Positions 46,501 to 56,153 of a stretch of 64,000 nt of DNA are shown here, piece after piece. Within the stretch, counting starts at the first letter, position 1. Each line of letters starts with the position of its first letter. Made by a program: the position numbers and the translations under genes. The DNA is taken from positions 129,532,226-129,596,225 of the forward strand of contig NC_088780.1 in assembly GCF_958450345.1 (NCBI RefSeq), given 5' to 3'. The notes beneath the pieces were generated by a model, which worked only from the letters and a program-made list of their open reading frames with translations, searched no databases and had not been told where the DNA came from. Origin of the DNA: Calliphora vicina. Lineage: Eukaryota; Arthropoda; Insecta; Diptera; Calliphoridae.

Positions 46501-49500
46501 GCTCAAAAACAATTGCGATTCATGATCCTGAACTTCGCGATGTTGCACTGGACCACCGTTAAGTAGGTCATCAAGTTGTACGGTTAAAATGGCAGCAGCA
46601 CCAGCCTCATCAACGGATGTTTCCGAGCCCAACCAAAAGTGTACATCCCAAGAGAGTTTTTTGTCTTTACCTTCGATAGTCTGTAAGATAAAAGAAAATA
46701 GAAATTAATTGTATGTATGTATAAGTATACAACGCGGTAGAAAACAATGCATAAGTACTTTTTTTAAATAAAATGCTACAATTTACCAGAACCCAGCAAT
46801 TCCAAGGATACTGTCCCAAACTAGTGATTTTACCTATCATTTAGGTTGACAACTAGTTACATAACTAGCTACGTGACTAGATATTTTAATACGAGCATGT
46901 TCTATGCTGGAGGTCAATTGAATATTTTGGATTACAATGAGTCTGCCTGATAACTGGTTTAAAGTAGTCAACACATTGAATTCACATATTGGTTACATAG
47001 AGTCAGTTACCTAACTGGTTACTTGATCATCTACATAACTAGTTATTTTAACATTTACAGTTGCTAATTGAACTCAAACAGTCGTTAAAATAGACAGTCC
47101 AATAACCTATTGTTTGTAAACAAATCTTCCTCCGACAACTCTGCAATAGATTACTTCTGGTGGGTAGAAAAACTAAATTTTAAAGTGCAGTACGTTTAAA
47201 CTATGGTTACTTAAAGACGCAAAAGAGACAATTGACTTCACGCCAGTATACACGGTATATTAGTATACTTAAGCAAGCCAGCTTAGTGACCACCTGCTTA
47301 GGAAATGTACGTGTTAAAATAACTAGTCACTAAGCTAGTTATCTAACTAGTTGCTGCCCTAAATGATAAAATCAGTACTTCGGAACTGTCTCCTAGAACA
47401 GCTGGGAAACTTTATGTGAATTATTTCAACACAATTTGTATAAAATTCTTCACGCTAGATTACCTGGGATATATAAAGTAACCAATTGAATTGTCTCTGG
47501 ACTACAAAGAGCACATACCTGTTAAATGACCCAAAATGTATAAATTGAGTCGGACAATAGGTCTGTTCATTTACTTTTCCAGTAAATACTTGCAACGAGA
47601 GAAGAATCTAAATTTACAAAATTACTCTCTTAAATTCTCAAAAATAGTAAAAAGTAAATGAACGATTTTCTAGTAACAATTGTTTTATACGCACAATTTT
47701 CTTATCTTATTCCTTTTAAAATGTATATAAATAATGTGAGTATAAAATACTCACATTATCTTAAATTTTATTGAAAATTCTTTTTTTGACATTTTTCCAC
47801 CACAAAAATAAAATTGTAAATAAATAAACAATAACACAAAACATATGAAATATAAGCTGCTAACTATTACGAGTTCAAAATAGAACTTGTAATAGTTTGC
47901 AACGAGAGAAGACTCTTTAAAATTTATACGCTCTTGCTTTTTTCTCTACTTGCTAGTTTTTTGAGTTAATGAACGCTTTTCCAGTAACAATTGTTACTAA
48001 CTAGTAACAACTTTTAGTTATTGAACAAAGCTATAAATGACAACTACTGCCTATAACAGGCGCGGATCCAGATGGGGTGAAATATGAAATTTCCCCCCAA
48101 AACTGAACATTTTTTTTATATAACAACAGAATAAAGAAGTGGTCACTTAAAATCGGTACGGATTAAAGCGAGCATAATTTTTAAATGAAACAACGTATGT
48201 TAACATTTTATACATGAAACTAAAGGTAATCTATTAAGCTTTAAAAAAATATAACTGTAGGTTTATGTGTCTTTATTGCAAATACATTTTCTGGCTTTTC
48301 TTCTGATGCCTCCCATTAATCAATGTTATTCTCATTGTACCAATTCATAGTTGTATTATAGTTGAGTAATAATAACTTGGCTAAAACTTTGTATCAGATG
48401 TGTGATGTCTTATAAATGATAGCAATCGCTTTTCCAAACTCTCTTTTTATATATAATTCTGAAAATTCTTTTAAAACATGTCTGAAAAGCTTGACTCTAA
48501 AAAATTGTGCAAAATATATTTGTGCACAATTTTTTCTCTATCTTCTTTTTCCATTGTGTCTAGAGTTTTTAAAACTAAACATAATGACTTGCAATTCATT
48601 GTAGAATAACGGTAGATTTGTTGTTAAAAACATATGTATGTAAATCTTTTTCCATTTTGATAACAGGGGCGTTGTTATGATTACTAAAGGGCGTACCACT
48701 TCTTTAAAATGAAAAATGTAGAACAAATTTTAATTTTCAAAATGGTTGATCTGGATCCTCGCCTGATCTATAGGGGATACATTGAATACATGCTTAACTG
48801 CGGGGTATCTATCGAAATGTATACAAATGTATGCATATCTTCTTTATGAATGTGTAAGAAAACGTACAATGAAAATTACGTGCAAATAAAGATGTTTTTA
48901 CTCATCCCTACATTAGTGTTGTATGTTTCAGAGTTTTAGGTACAAAAAATGACGTAACATAGTATTAAGTGGGGTACTGGGATTTATGAAAAAATAATGT
49001 TTATTTGGTACACTTAACAAAAAACGGTCTTAAAAACAACAATTATGAAAAGCTAATGGAAATAACGAAACTATGAAATATACACAGAAAAAAAAATGTT
49101 TGAAATCAAATTTGCTTTTTATTATTTATTTTATTTGTCGATTTTAATAAACTTTCCATATGTAATAGTTTATGTTTTGAACTTGGATTTTATAGACTAA
49201 AGGGATCTGAGTCTCATGGACCCAAATTGTTGTACCTCGGGTATATGCAAAATATTATGTTCTCGATCTGATTTGAAAGATTTCTATTAGAAGAGATCTA
49301 CAAAAACAATTTTTAACAATTAAAAAATTCATAAAAGATATTAGACAAAAACAAAAAAAAACAAATTTAAAACGAGAACAAATCATTTTAAATTTATGTC
49401 CAATGTCTAGCGGCTCTAATTTATGTTGAATGGAATACGTAAGTTAGAAACTATGCGAACAAATATTATCTTAATGGAAATACTTTAGGAAGTTTCAAAA

Positions 49501-52500
49501 CATATTTTTAAATTTTTAACATTTAAATGATCACACTTTTTTTTACAGATGCTCGATTAGCAACCTAATCGCGGACCCAAGATTTTTGGTATAGTCTACC
49601 GATATGAGTCACTGATTTTCATTTCGAAACATAAAATTAATACGAGCTATTTGAATACAGTTTCAACTATTTTTCATAGTTTTAGATTTTCCTCATATAT
49701 GTAATTAAAAGCTCTCATAAGTAGTATTAAGTATTAACTGTATTAGTTTCCCATTTAAATTTGTTCATTTAGTATGTGTATTGAGGAGAAATTGGAAAAA
49801 AATATTAACGTTTTTCGTCTGTTCATTAAGCATTATTTTTTGCGGAAAACCCATCACTCAGCTTGATAAATTCTATGAGACTCTGCACCATCAATTTCAA
49901 TTCAAAAAAACCAAATACTTTCAAATAAAAATTTTAAATATTTTTAGGTAAACAAAATTTAAATTTTTTCCAGTTGTTTTTTTAATTTCTGAATTTTTTT
50001 TTAATTTAAAAAAAATTTTTTTTAATTTAAAAAAAATTTTAATTTAAAATTTTTTTTTTTTAATATTCCGATTTTGACCCATTATAGGTCCAACTTACTA
50101 TGGTCGTTGCACAGGTCTTTGAAATATCTATCATTAGATATCCATATTGTCTATATTAATGATTTAGTAATCCAGATATGGGTCAAAAATCGAGGTTGTC
50201 CTGGTTTTTTCCTTATATCTCAGCCATTTGTGGACCGATTTTCTCGATTTTAAATAGCAACCGAGCCGGACGAATTTCGGACGAATTAAGTTATTTGAGG
50301 GTTTCGGAAAGTTGATTTCAACACACAGACGGACAGATGGACATGGCTATATTGACTACGATATCTATAACGATCCAGAATATATATACTTCGTTGGATC
50401 GCAAATGAAAAATGTAGAAATTACAAACGGAATGACTAACTTATACATATGTATATACCCTTGCCACTCATGGTGAAGGGTATAAACAAGTGGTTTACTG
50501 AATTTCGTTGTGGCCGTACAAGCACGGAAAATGCCGAACGTTCTGGAAGCCCAGTTGAGATCTCTACATCCGAAACAATTGAAGAAAATCACGATATGGT
50601 GTTGGCCGATCGGATATTGAAAGTGTGAGAGATTGTGGAGATTTGGGTATCAGAACGCTTTCCGCAAGATGGTTGCCGCGTTTGCTCGCAATCGAGTGCA
50701 CAAAGAGGTATACACATGTACAGTTTCCATGGCTAAAATCCATGAATTAGGCTACGAAATGCTCCCTATTCCGCCCTATTCTCCGGATTTAGCCCAGAGT
50801 GACTATTTCTTGTTTCTAAGCCTCCAACGTAGTACCTATTTTGTTGACCTCAAAATATTTGTTGTTTTTTGGAGCTCTTTTCACGTTACACAGTGGTATA
50901 GGACAAAAAAGAGGAAAATAAATCGTGTATCTTCTAAAATGCAAAAATAAAAACAAATTTTTAAATTTGTTATCAAAGATTGGGTTACTATATTTTATTA
51001 TCGAGTATGAGATTTGAGAATTTTTGCCCGAAAATTTAATTTTACATAAAAACTAGGCCTGGTATCAAACATTTTCAATATGACTTAACCGCAAATCGTT
51101 TGAATCCCCCAATTGTATAATCGGATATATAACACCTTGTTTACGAAATTCGTAATTTATGCATAATAAAATTCATTCAACCTTTGAATGATTACACTTT
51201 TGTTAACTCGAATCTAATTGGCATTGGAACACATTTTTCTGGGAAGCTGTACTTTTATGAATATTAAAAACAAATATTTTAAAAAAGATTTAAAATTTTT
51301 AAAAGCTTTCATAAAAAACATATTTTAACGTTTAAATTACTAAAAAAAAAGCTAAAATTTGTTTAAAGCTCTAAATTTTCACCATGTGCTTTCTTTTCCT
51401 GCTAACACTTTACTGGCATATTTTACTAGGCTGTCAGAAAAATATTACCTTGAAATAGCGCACAAAAAAAGCAAAGCATTTCACCAAATAACAGCATTCC
51501 CATGCAATTTCTAAGTAAACATTTTATAAGGTGAGAACTTTACCTTACTTTTAACATCTCAACACTCGCACTTACAGAAGCACATACAGTGAATAGGGGT
51601 AAAGTGTCCATAAAATGAGGCAACATACCGCTACTTATATGCTACATTTCAATGTTTTTTACGATGCTTTTTGTTTCTTGTAAATTGTATGTTAAGGGTG
51701 TAAGTGTGAGTAGTAGAGCTCTTTTTTACCGCATAATGTTTTGTAGAGCTTTACATTTTAACTCCTCTATGGTGCAATTAAGTCAATCTTTAATGAGTTT
51801 TCTATATAAAATAAAAATCGTTTCATTCTTTATTTTTTGCTGCTGGTTTTCCAGCAAAGAAAAGCGATTTTTATGTACATATGCACGTTCATACTAACTA
51901 TATACATAAATATAAAACTTTATAGGTTTAAACAAACTACACGTTTACTTTCAGTTTAAGTGCAAACAGTGCACAATGAATGTGGTGCGATATTAATAAA
52001 ATCTGAGAGATTTTTCCAAATTCACAAAACAACCTCTATTAATTAACAAAGATTAACAGATTTATTTTATGAATTTAAAATGAAGCATCCGTAATGTAAA
52101 ATTTTGCATGACTCTGACGAATAAATCTGGCTGAATTTGAACGATGGTATGGGCTATGTTGTCTTTGAGGGTTGCTGTGGTTTGTCGCTTATTTGCCTAG
52201 ACCTGCAACTTAAGAAAACCCCACAAGAAAAGGTCTATCGGGGTAAAATTCAACGATATCAGTGGCCAGTTCACATCACCTCTCACATCGCTCGTGCAGA
52301 ATGTCCAATGTACCATGAACTGTGTAGCACGTAGCGCCATCCTGTTGAAACCACATGTCGTTGGTGTTCATATCTTCCAATTCAGGCCAAAAGAAATTGG
52401 TAATCATCGACATATTGCACTTTGTGTTGACGGTGATGACGTCTTTCTGAAAGAAACCAGTATCGTCCCAAATTTGACAATTTTGTTTGATCACGAACCC

Positions 52501-52940
52501 ATTCATCCAGAACTTGGACTCATCGGGTAAAATGGACAACGCGAACATTGCCCGAACAAAACACTCACTTTGATAAAACTATTTTATCATGGTGATTTGG
52601 CCGCTATCAACTATCAAAGTTCTGAAGTCCCAATTGGAACCCCCTTTATTTTCCTAAATTTAAATACTTTTTTTAGTTTTTCATTTTCACTTTTAATTAC
52701 CACTGTATCTCTTTCATATCACATAACAACACACAAAATTTTAGGGGGTAAAAAGTTTAAAGTGCATTATGCTAAATTCTATATTATAACAGCAAACAAT
52801 GAAAGAAAAAGTACATAATAATGCAGTTATCTTTTTTTAAAAAATTTAAATAAATATTTACTTACATTCAAAACAATAAAAGAGTCTCCGGTGAAAAATT
52901 TGCCATAGTTATTTTTAGGATACGCCACAGGTTCAAAGTT
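37451..52940 (-). CDS. Gel: Gelsolin, 3' part of gene (7 coding exons; 5' end not in window)
   Basis: Gelsolin is a calcium-regulated protein that severs and caps actin filaments; flies make secreted and cytoplasmic forms. Reading on the minus strand, the exons are 52940-52866, 46680-46488, 42573-42280, 42149-41089, 41020-40664, 40599-40474 and 37525-37451. Every junction is GT-AG and all phases agree, giving 726 residues and a TAA stop. Visible family marks are DEAGAAAILTVQLDDLL in G1, the phosphoinositide-binding stretch KRLFQVKGKRNVRVRQV in G2, GDCFILDAG and DCFILDTGSGIYVWVG cores, and EPRVFKRMFPTWEEGYWQ in G6. The first visible residues, NFEPVAYPKNNYGKF, start part-way into G1. Drosophila gelsolin is about 800 residues, so roughly 60-80 N-terminal residues are missing. 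No frameshift or stop interrupts the exons, so the gene looks functional. The tail is acidic (ERIEDNDV). Confidence 0.96.
37526..38105. other. Gelsolin last intron, unique part
   Basis: AT-rich intron sequence without recognised repeats. Confidence 0.5.
38110..38690 (-). pseudogene. Mariner-like transposase relic (copy 2, in gelsolin intron)
   Basis: On the minus strand, STNKIVEFGTIPIHMRSKSV then PEKVTVWWRF and AGGVIGPHLF correspond to the central part of the relic at 28935. Stops and frame changes throughout; the final aspartate block is missing. Confidence 0.75.
38840..39205. repeat. Tandem array of about 40-bp units in gelsolin intron
   Basis: About eight diverged copies of a unit like GAGAAACTTTGTTTGAGAAA followed by CGAACAAATTTC(T/A)TA. 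Confidence 0.85.
39255..39410. repeat. Tandem duplication of about 76 bp
   Basis: ATCCA(C/A)(G/A)ATACAAAACCCGAA with TTTTTG(A/G)GGT(T/C)GCTTTCGAG occurs twice, starting near 39260 and 39333, each followed later by CGTCAACCAAA. Confidence 0.8.
39520..39990 (+). pseudogene. Non-LTR retrotransposon C-terminal fragment
   Basis: Plus strand reads GSVWTSFLSEMQWRRLQTAQ, then NNPLGIPTGCVDMAKVDHC, a stop, VRHHNEYLSRYFLLNC, and CNRILNEYLFPIPNSEVHNI. This is the usual order at the end of Jockey/I-type ORF2 after the polymerase. It lies antisense to gelsolin inside its last intron and is broken by several stops. Confidence 0.75.
39991..40470. other. Gelsolin intron, unique part
   Basis: AT-rich, no feature recognised. 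Confidence 0.45.
40474..40599 (-). CDS. Gel: Gelsolin exon f (G6 core)
   Basis: 42 codons, KYIKSEPTDRTIDTVSVIRI onward through SQDHEPRVFKRMFPTWEEGYWQ. The acceptor is CTTTTAG and the donor CAG|GTTAGT, phase 0 at both ends. EPRVFKRMFPTW is the conserved end of the last gelsolin repeat. Confidence 0.96.
40664..41020 (-). CDS. Gel: Gelsolin exon e (end of G5, G6 start)
   Basis: 119 codons starting GSSDFEKSMGLERFGQYWPD and ending ENGKILDMAK. It contains PDDFWEDLNGEGIYD, typical of the G5-G6 linker, and the G6 core MDDVMLMDAGDEIYMWVGSG with its acidic calcium-site residues. It is separated from exon d by a 68-base intron (41021-41088). Confidence 0.96.
41089..42149 (-). CDS. Gel: Gelsolin exon d (end of G2, G3, G4, most of G5)
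   Basis: The largest exon, 1061 bases. It starts (D)EFSTDIDKQGFFNVLGSGS, has an acidic linker (DESVAEEDAAFES), then G3 with DCFILDTGSGIYVWVGRGAT and AWTQIHRIVESAESAPFKQYF. G4 follows (RAIGFMPDNGQNAIEEITQY, GSLIYVWEGVKAS) and then G5 (EPRHFLKMFKGKLMTLFTS, DNKVYIWIGL). The donor is TTTG|GTAAGA. The long open minus-strand frame runs on past the donor into the intron and should not be taken as coding. Confidence 0.97.
42280..42573 (-). CDS. Gel: Gelsolin exon c (G1-G2, phosphoinositide site)
   Basis: Encodes GVRYEQGGIGTGFKHVETNA through RARVQII. It holds the basic KRLFQVKGKRNVRVRQV stretch expected to bind phosphoinositides and the G2 core MNKGDCFILDAGNEIYVYVG. The acceptor is ATGCAG|GT and the donor G|GTAAG. 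It completes the glycine codon split with exon b and leaves one base (G) of the aspartate codon shared with exon d. Confidence 0.96.
42574..43000. other. Gelsolin intron, proximal part
   Basis: No element recognised next to the exon at 42573. Confidence 0.4.
43003..44935. repeat. Family A copy in gelsolin intron, split by a hAT-like element
   Basis: Left part 43003-43495 (ATGGGAGCTATGACCAATTA, GATTCTGAGTCGATAGGTAT) and right part 44890-44935 (ACTATGGCGGTGTAGAGTAT) belong to one unit. Confidence 0.75.
43490..44900 (+). pseudogene. hAT-like remnant in gelsolin intron
   Basis: The ends are rich in TTCGAATAATTCG-type words in both orientations. Plus-strand pieces read CDGECDFETFVKSDIKDD, LLQEKHGVRY, KELVTQFKTQINERHKKVLN and NSGSCPTSSNFL, an order seen in hAT transposases between the RNase H-like halves. 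Multiple stops. Exact ends and target duplication were not resolved. Confidence 0.55.
44936..45310. other. Gelsolin intron, no feature
   Basis: A 61-codon plus-strand frame is present but has no recognisable domain. Confidence 0.4.
45319..45522. mobile_element. P-type MITE copy 3, perfect 8-bp target duplication
   Basis: Begins TATGACACAACAATATAAGG and ends ATTATCATG. GGTAAAAT lies on both sides (45311-45318 and 45523-45530). It aligns along its length to 30975-31148, with a small insertion near the right end. Located in a gelsolin intron. Confidence 0.88.
45531..46480. other. Gelsolin intron; one segment shared with another intron
   Basis: 45783-45935 resembles 49556-49705 (GATTAGCAACCTAAT, CATTTCGAAACA, GATTTTCCTCATATAT). 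CACACACA repeats lie near 46120 and 46250. Otherwise no feature. Confidence 0.5.
46488..46680 (-). CDS. Gel: Gelsolin exon b (G1 core)
   Basis: Begins TIEGKDKKLSWDVHFWLGSE and continues through DEAGAAAILTVQLDDLL to SYFKNG. The acceptor is TTACAG and the donor is G|GTAAG, leaving one base of the last glycine codon. The LSWDVHFWLG and QDHESQLFL motifs are diagnostic of G1 actin-binding segments. The intron upstream is 6.2 kb and the one downstream 3.9 kb. Confidence 0.96.
46792..47406. mobile_element. Inverted-repeat element with ACTAGTTA arrays
   Basis: CCCAGC...GCTGGG ends with arms of about 100 bases: GATTTTACC TATCATTTAGG then ACAACTAGTTACATAACTAG on the left, mirrored by CTAGTTATCTAACTAGTTGC and CCTAAATGATAAAATC on the right. 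CTAGTTA/TAACTAG words are repeated inside. Non-coding, in a gelsolin intron. Confidence 0.85.
47558..48033. mobile_element. Non-autonomous hAT-like MITE
   Basis: The left end TAGGTCTGTTCATTTACTTT is mirrored by AGTTATTGAACAAAGCTA. Both sides repeat TTGCAACGAGAGAAGA and CCAGTAA. An AATGTGAGTAT/ATACTCACATT hairpin lies near 47735. Target duplication not clear. Confidence 0.6.
48057..48765. mobile_element. Non-autonomous hAT element
   Basis: CAGGCGCGGATCCAGAT and ATCTGGATCCTCGCCTG are the terminal repeats. Flanking octamers GCCTATAA and ATCTATAG agree at five of eight positions. No open transposase frame. Confidence 0.75.
48770..49825. other. Gelsolin intron, no element recognised
   Basis: AT-rich; includes the segment (49556-49705) shared with the neighbouring intron. 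Confidence 0.4.
49830..50485. repeat. Dispersed repeat family A2 (copy 2, reversed)
   Basis: Reads opposite to 1-545: an AT-homopolymer tract (49975-50065), ATATCCATATTGTCTATATT, ACGGACAGATGGACATGGCT, ending GGTGAAGGGTATAAACAAG. The mariner relic begins directly after. Confidence 0.8.
50486..50887 (+). pseudogene. Mariner transposase, internally deleted
   Basis: The N-terminal part WFTEFRCGRTSTENAERSGS then SPVEISTSETIEENHDMVLA is typical mariner. The middle is deleted (EIVEIWVSER joins LSARWLPRLL in another frame). The C-terminal part SMAKIHELGYEMLPIPPYSP then DLAQSDYFLF keeps the third aspartate of the DD34D triad. The first two catalytic aspartates are lost. It lies in a gelsolin intron, antisense to the gene. 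Confidence 0.92.
50889..50960. repeat. Isolated CACAGTG end
   Basis: CACAGTGGTATAGGACAAAA with AAGAGG and CTTCTAAAATGC matches, reversed, the right end of 35435-36177. The rest of the element is missing. Confidence 0.55.
50961..52095. other. Gelsolin intron, no feature
   Basis: AT-rich; small plus-strand frames only. Confidence 0.4.
52100..52620 (-). pseudogene. Mariner-like transposase relic (copy 3, in gelsolin intron)
   Basis: The longest open piece (52548-52276) reads DESKFWMNGFVIKQNCQIWD, then NTKCNMSMITNFFWPELEDM and NDMWFQQDGATCYTVHGTLD, which holds the second catalytic aspartate. Downstream, frame-shifted, come DVNWP and TPIDLFLWGFLKLQV. It is the same family as 28935 and 38110 but keeps the part they have lost. 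Confidence 0.85.
52866..52940 (-). CDS. Gel: Gelsolin exon a (start of segment G1)
   Basis: 25 codons, NFEPVAYPKNNYGKFFTGDSF onward, ending in VLN. It is bounded by a TTTGCAG acceptor and a GTAAGT donor and is in phase 0 on both sides. It matches the G1 strand in which fly gelsolins read WRIENFEPV, so the preceding exon should end near that glutamate. No such exon was seen between here and 64000. Confidence 0.93.
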
Positions 52941-52944
52941 CTGC

Positions 52945-53590
52945 AAATGATATAAGAAAAAAAAACAATTCAATTAAATTGCTCAACTTTTGTTTACAAT
53001 TTAAGAAAGACACACATAATAAATTACAGTATGAAAAAAAAAGAAATAATAAACAAATATAATGCGTTGTATACATTTGGAATTTGCTTAATTTTAAGAA
53101 AATGTGTTCAACAGATGTGCTGTAAGTACAAATGTCTGATTTTTATCTAAATCATTTCATAAGAATTTTGTATACTTATTAAATCAACAATTTGAACAAA
53201 TATTTAAAAATTTGTCAATTATAGCCACATATTAGAATAATGTAACCCACCATCAATATGTAGTTTTGGGCTTCTATGGGGACTTGAATCAGTACATACT
53301 GATTCAAGTCCCCAGAATCAGAATTTAATAGAGTGATTAATTTCTTAAAACTTTAAATGATTCATGTCGAAATTTATATTTATGTATATCATTAAACATA
53401 AATTACACTATACAACACAAAAAAAAAATTACGAGGTCCGACCAATAAATTTTGATAGAGGATACAAAAAAAAGACACGTGTATCGGCGTTTTGAAAGTT
53501 AACATCTGAATTTCATTTGAGGGGGGGTTAAAGTTTCCCAACTCTGGCACATTCTTATTGTTAATCGTTATAAGAAACCATGTGATCCTT
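52945..53590. other. No recognisable feature
   Basis: Region immediately 5' (minus strand) of the first visible gelsolin exon. No exon for residues preceding NFEPV was found. A GATTCAAGTCCCC/GGGGACTTGAATC hairpin lies at 53279-53317. Confidence 0.45.
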
Positions 53591-54151
53591 ACATTTTAGG
53601 TATAAAATGTGTTCAGCAATGTTATGTAAAATGTTACGGAGAATATTTTTGTAGAAAATGTTAACCCTCTAAATCCTCAAGGCATGAGTCTTTTTTGTCC
53701 TTCTTTTAAAAAAAAAAGTGCAAAAACAACCATTAAAACAGGGATTTAAGGGGTTAAACTGTTCTGCAAAGAAATTATACGTGAAATTTTACTATAAGTC
53801 CCTGAATACATCAAAACGGAAAATTCAACCAGAAAGTCAGAAAAAATACATAACAAAATAGAGCATAGGGTTAATTTCGCATTTATTAAGAATTTTATTT
53901 TAAAGAACATTTTAGGTATAAAATGTATTCAGCAAAGTTATGTTAAATGTTACGGAGAATATTTTTGAAGAATATATTAACCCTCCAAATCCTCAAGGCA
54001 TGGGTCATTTTTGTCCTTCTTTCAAAAAAGAACAACAAACACCATTAAAACAGGGATTTAAGGGGTTAAAATGTTCCGCAAAAATATTGTCCGTGAAATT
54101 TTACTATAAGTCCCTGAATACACCAAAACGGAAAATTCAACCAGAAAGTCA
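53591..54151. repeat. Direct duplication, about 316-bp period
   Basis: ACATTTTAGGTATAAAATGT begins at 53591 and again at 53907. Both copies continue with AATCCTCAAGGCATG, AACAGGGATTTAAGGGGTTA and CCAGAAAGTCAG. A reversed third copy lies at 55745-55910. Confidence 0.9.
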
Positions 54152-54524
54152 GGGGCCTATTTCACTAAGCTACAAGTTCACAATTATAAGTGTTTTTGCC
54201 TGTAAAATTGTGTACTTGTGAATAATTGTGTTTCATCAAAATACAATTACAAGTTTGTAGCTACAAGTAAATTGTACAAGTCACAAGTCTACAAGTCATA
54301 CTTTTACAAGTGGTTTTGTTTCACTAAACTAAATTTGCACTTGTAAACTTGTAGAATTGTAGAAAAAAAGCTTAGGGTCTACGGAGACCCTCAGAAAATT
54401 TTTTACAAGTTACAAGTGAATTATAAATTGAAATAAAATTTGATTTTTAACTATTTTTTAATAAAAATTAGTTAAAATAAACACAAAATCCAAAAATTTT
54501 AATATTAATTAGCATTTGGTTACC

Positions 54525-54665
54525 TTAATAAAGAAAGGCCCTAAATCGTGTTTTTTTAAATCGATTTTTTTTGCTAAATATGATTTATGAGTGGACCATT
54601 TATCGAAATAATCGAAAACCTGGGCTTATAAAAACACGAGTTAGGGCCTTTTTATATTAAAGTAA
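54525..54665. repeat. Small inverted-repeat MITE
   Basis: AAAGGCCCTAAATCGTGTTT mirrored by AAAACACGAGTTAGGGCCTTT. A related arm lies at 13894. Confidence 0.75.
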
Positions 54666-54894
54666 CGATTTATTTATTTTTAAATAGGTTTCATATATAC
54701 AGAAGTTACCTAATTTTAAGGCGATTGATATAGGGTATCATATGGTCGGGCTTCAACGACTATACTTTCTTATTTGTTTTTTTTTTTTTTTGCATTTGGA
54801 AATAGCCACTTTGGAAATCTAAACATATATAGACAATTCTAAATTAGTACCCAAAATTGCAAAAGTATTTATTTTTAACAGTCTCCGCACATAG

Positions 54895-55260
54895 ATTGGG
54901 TATAAACAAGTAAGAGAGCTATATTCGGCTGTGCCAAATCTTATATACCCTTCACCAAATTATAATTCAAAATACAAATTTTAAATATTTTTAAGTAAAC
55001 AAAATTTGTTGTTTTTTTAATTCTTTGGAAAAAAATATTTTTCGTTTTTTTTTTTAAATTTTAAAATTTTTTTTTAAACTTTTAATATTTTTTTTGGTTT
55101 TTTAATTTTTTTTTTTGGTTTTTTAATTTTTTTTTTTCACCAAAAAATTAAAAAACAAATTCGGGTTAAAAATTATTTTTTTTTATATAAGAAATATTAT
55201 TGAAATATGTTATATTGCGTTTTTATAGGATATTATAGCATTTTCAGTAATAATCACCCT
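54895..55260. repeat. Family A2 fragment with homopolymer tracts
   Basis: AACAAGTAAGAGAGCTATAT then TCGGCTGTGCC, followed by T- and A-rich runs, matches 330-545 reversed. Confidence 0.65.
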
Positions 55261-56153
55261 TATCGCGGATCAATATTTCACATGAAATATGTTCCCTTTT
55301 CCCATTTTTCGTTCATAAACTTTGTTCACGTGAAAAAACTCCCCATGTTGGGAAATTTTTAGATGGAATTTTGTAAACAATAAACAGCTGTTACGAACAA
55401 AATCAACTATTGTGAATGAAAAGTTCAGGGAAATATCACGATAGCAATTTTCCATTCGAGGGAAATGGATATTTCATGGGAACATAAATTTCACATGTTT
55501 TTCATGATAGGGGTGAATAAATAAGAATTGTAAAATTAATATCACAATATATGTATATGTACAAGAACTTGTAATTGTAGAAATTGTAGTTTACAAGTGC
55601 AAAAAGCTACAAGTGTTGTGAAAATTTTAATGAAACACAATTCATCAGCACTTGTAAGAATTAGACTTGTAATTGTAACTTGTAAACTTGTAGAATTGTA
55701 GTTTAGTGAAATAGGCCCCTGATATAAGACACAACAAAAGAGAGCTTAGGTTAATGGATTCAGGGACTTATAGTAAAATTTCACGTATAATTTTTTTTTT
55801 GCAGAACAGTTTAACCCCTTAAATCCCTGTTTTAATGGTGGTTTTGGCACTTTTTCAAAAGAAGGACAAAAAAGACGCATGCCTTGAGGATTTAGAGGGT
55901 TAATATCACAGATTATACAGATATGCAACTAATGATAGGTGTCAAATAAGTAATATCGCACCGTATGGTTATATTGACGTTTAAAACCATTTTATTATGG
56001 TCGTGGTTTACAGAGCGAGAACAAAAATATAATTTTCAATATAAGCAACTAGTGTGAGAAACCAACTATATGACTGTAAGAAACTTAAAACAAAAATAAA
56101 CATTGAAGAAGAAATATTTTATTTATTTTTGTTGTACATACATACTGAATAAA

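Larger units (their letters stand above)
54152..55719. mobile_element. Element with GGGGCCTATTTCACTAA ends
   Basis: The left end GGGGCCTATTTCACTAAGCT is mirrored by AGTTTAGTGAAATAGGCCCC. Many TTGTAG/CTACAA and CTTGTAA words lie near both ends. The interior contains a smaller inverted repeat (54525-54665) and A/A2 fragments (54690-55260). Host flanks rejoin to sequence matching 53840-53875. Confidence 0.75.

Noticed and set aside
51090..51115. tRNA-like TTTGAATCCCCC word
   Set aside because: No acceptor stem, anticodon arm or matching T-arm around it.
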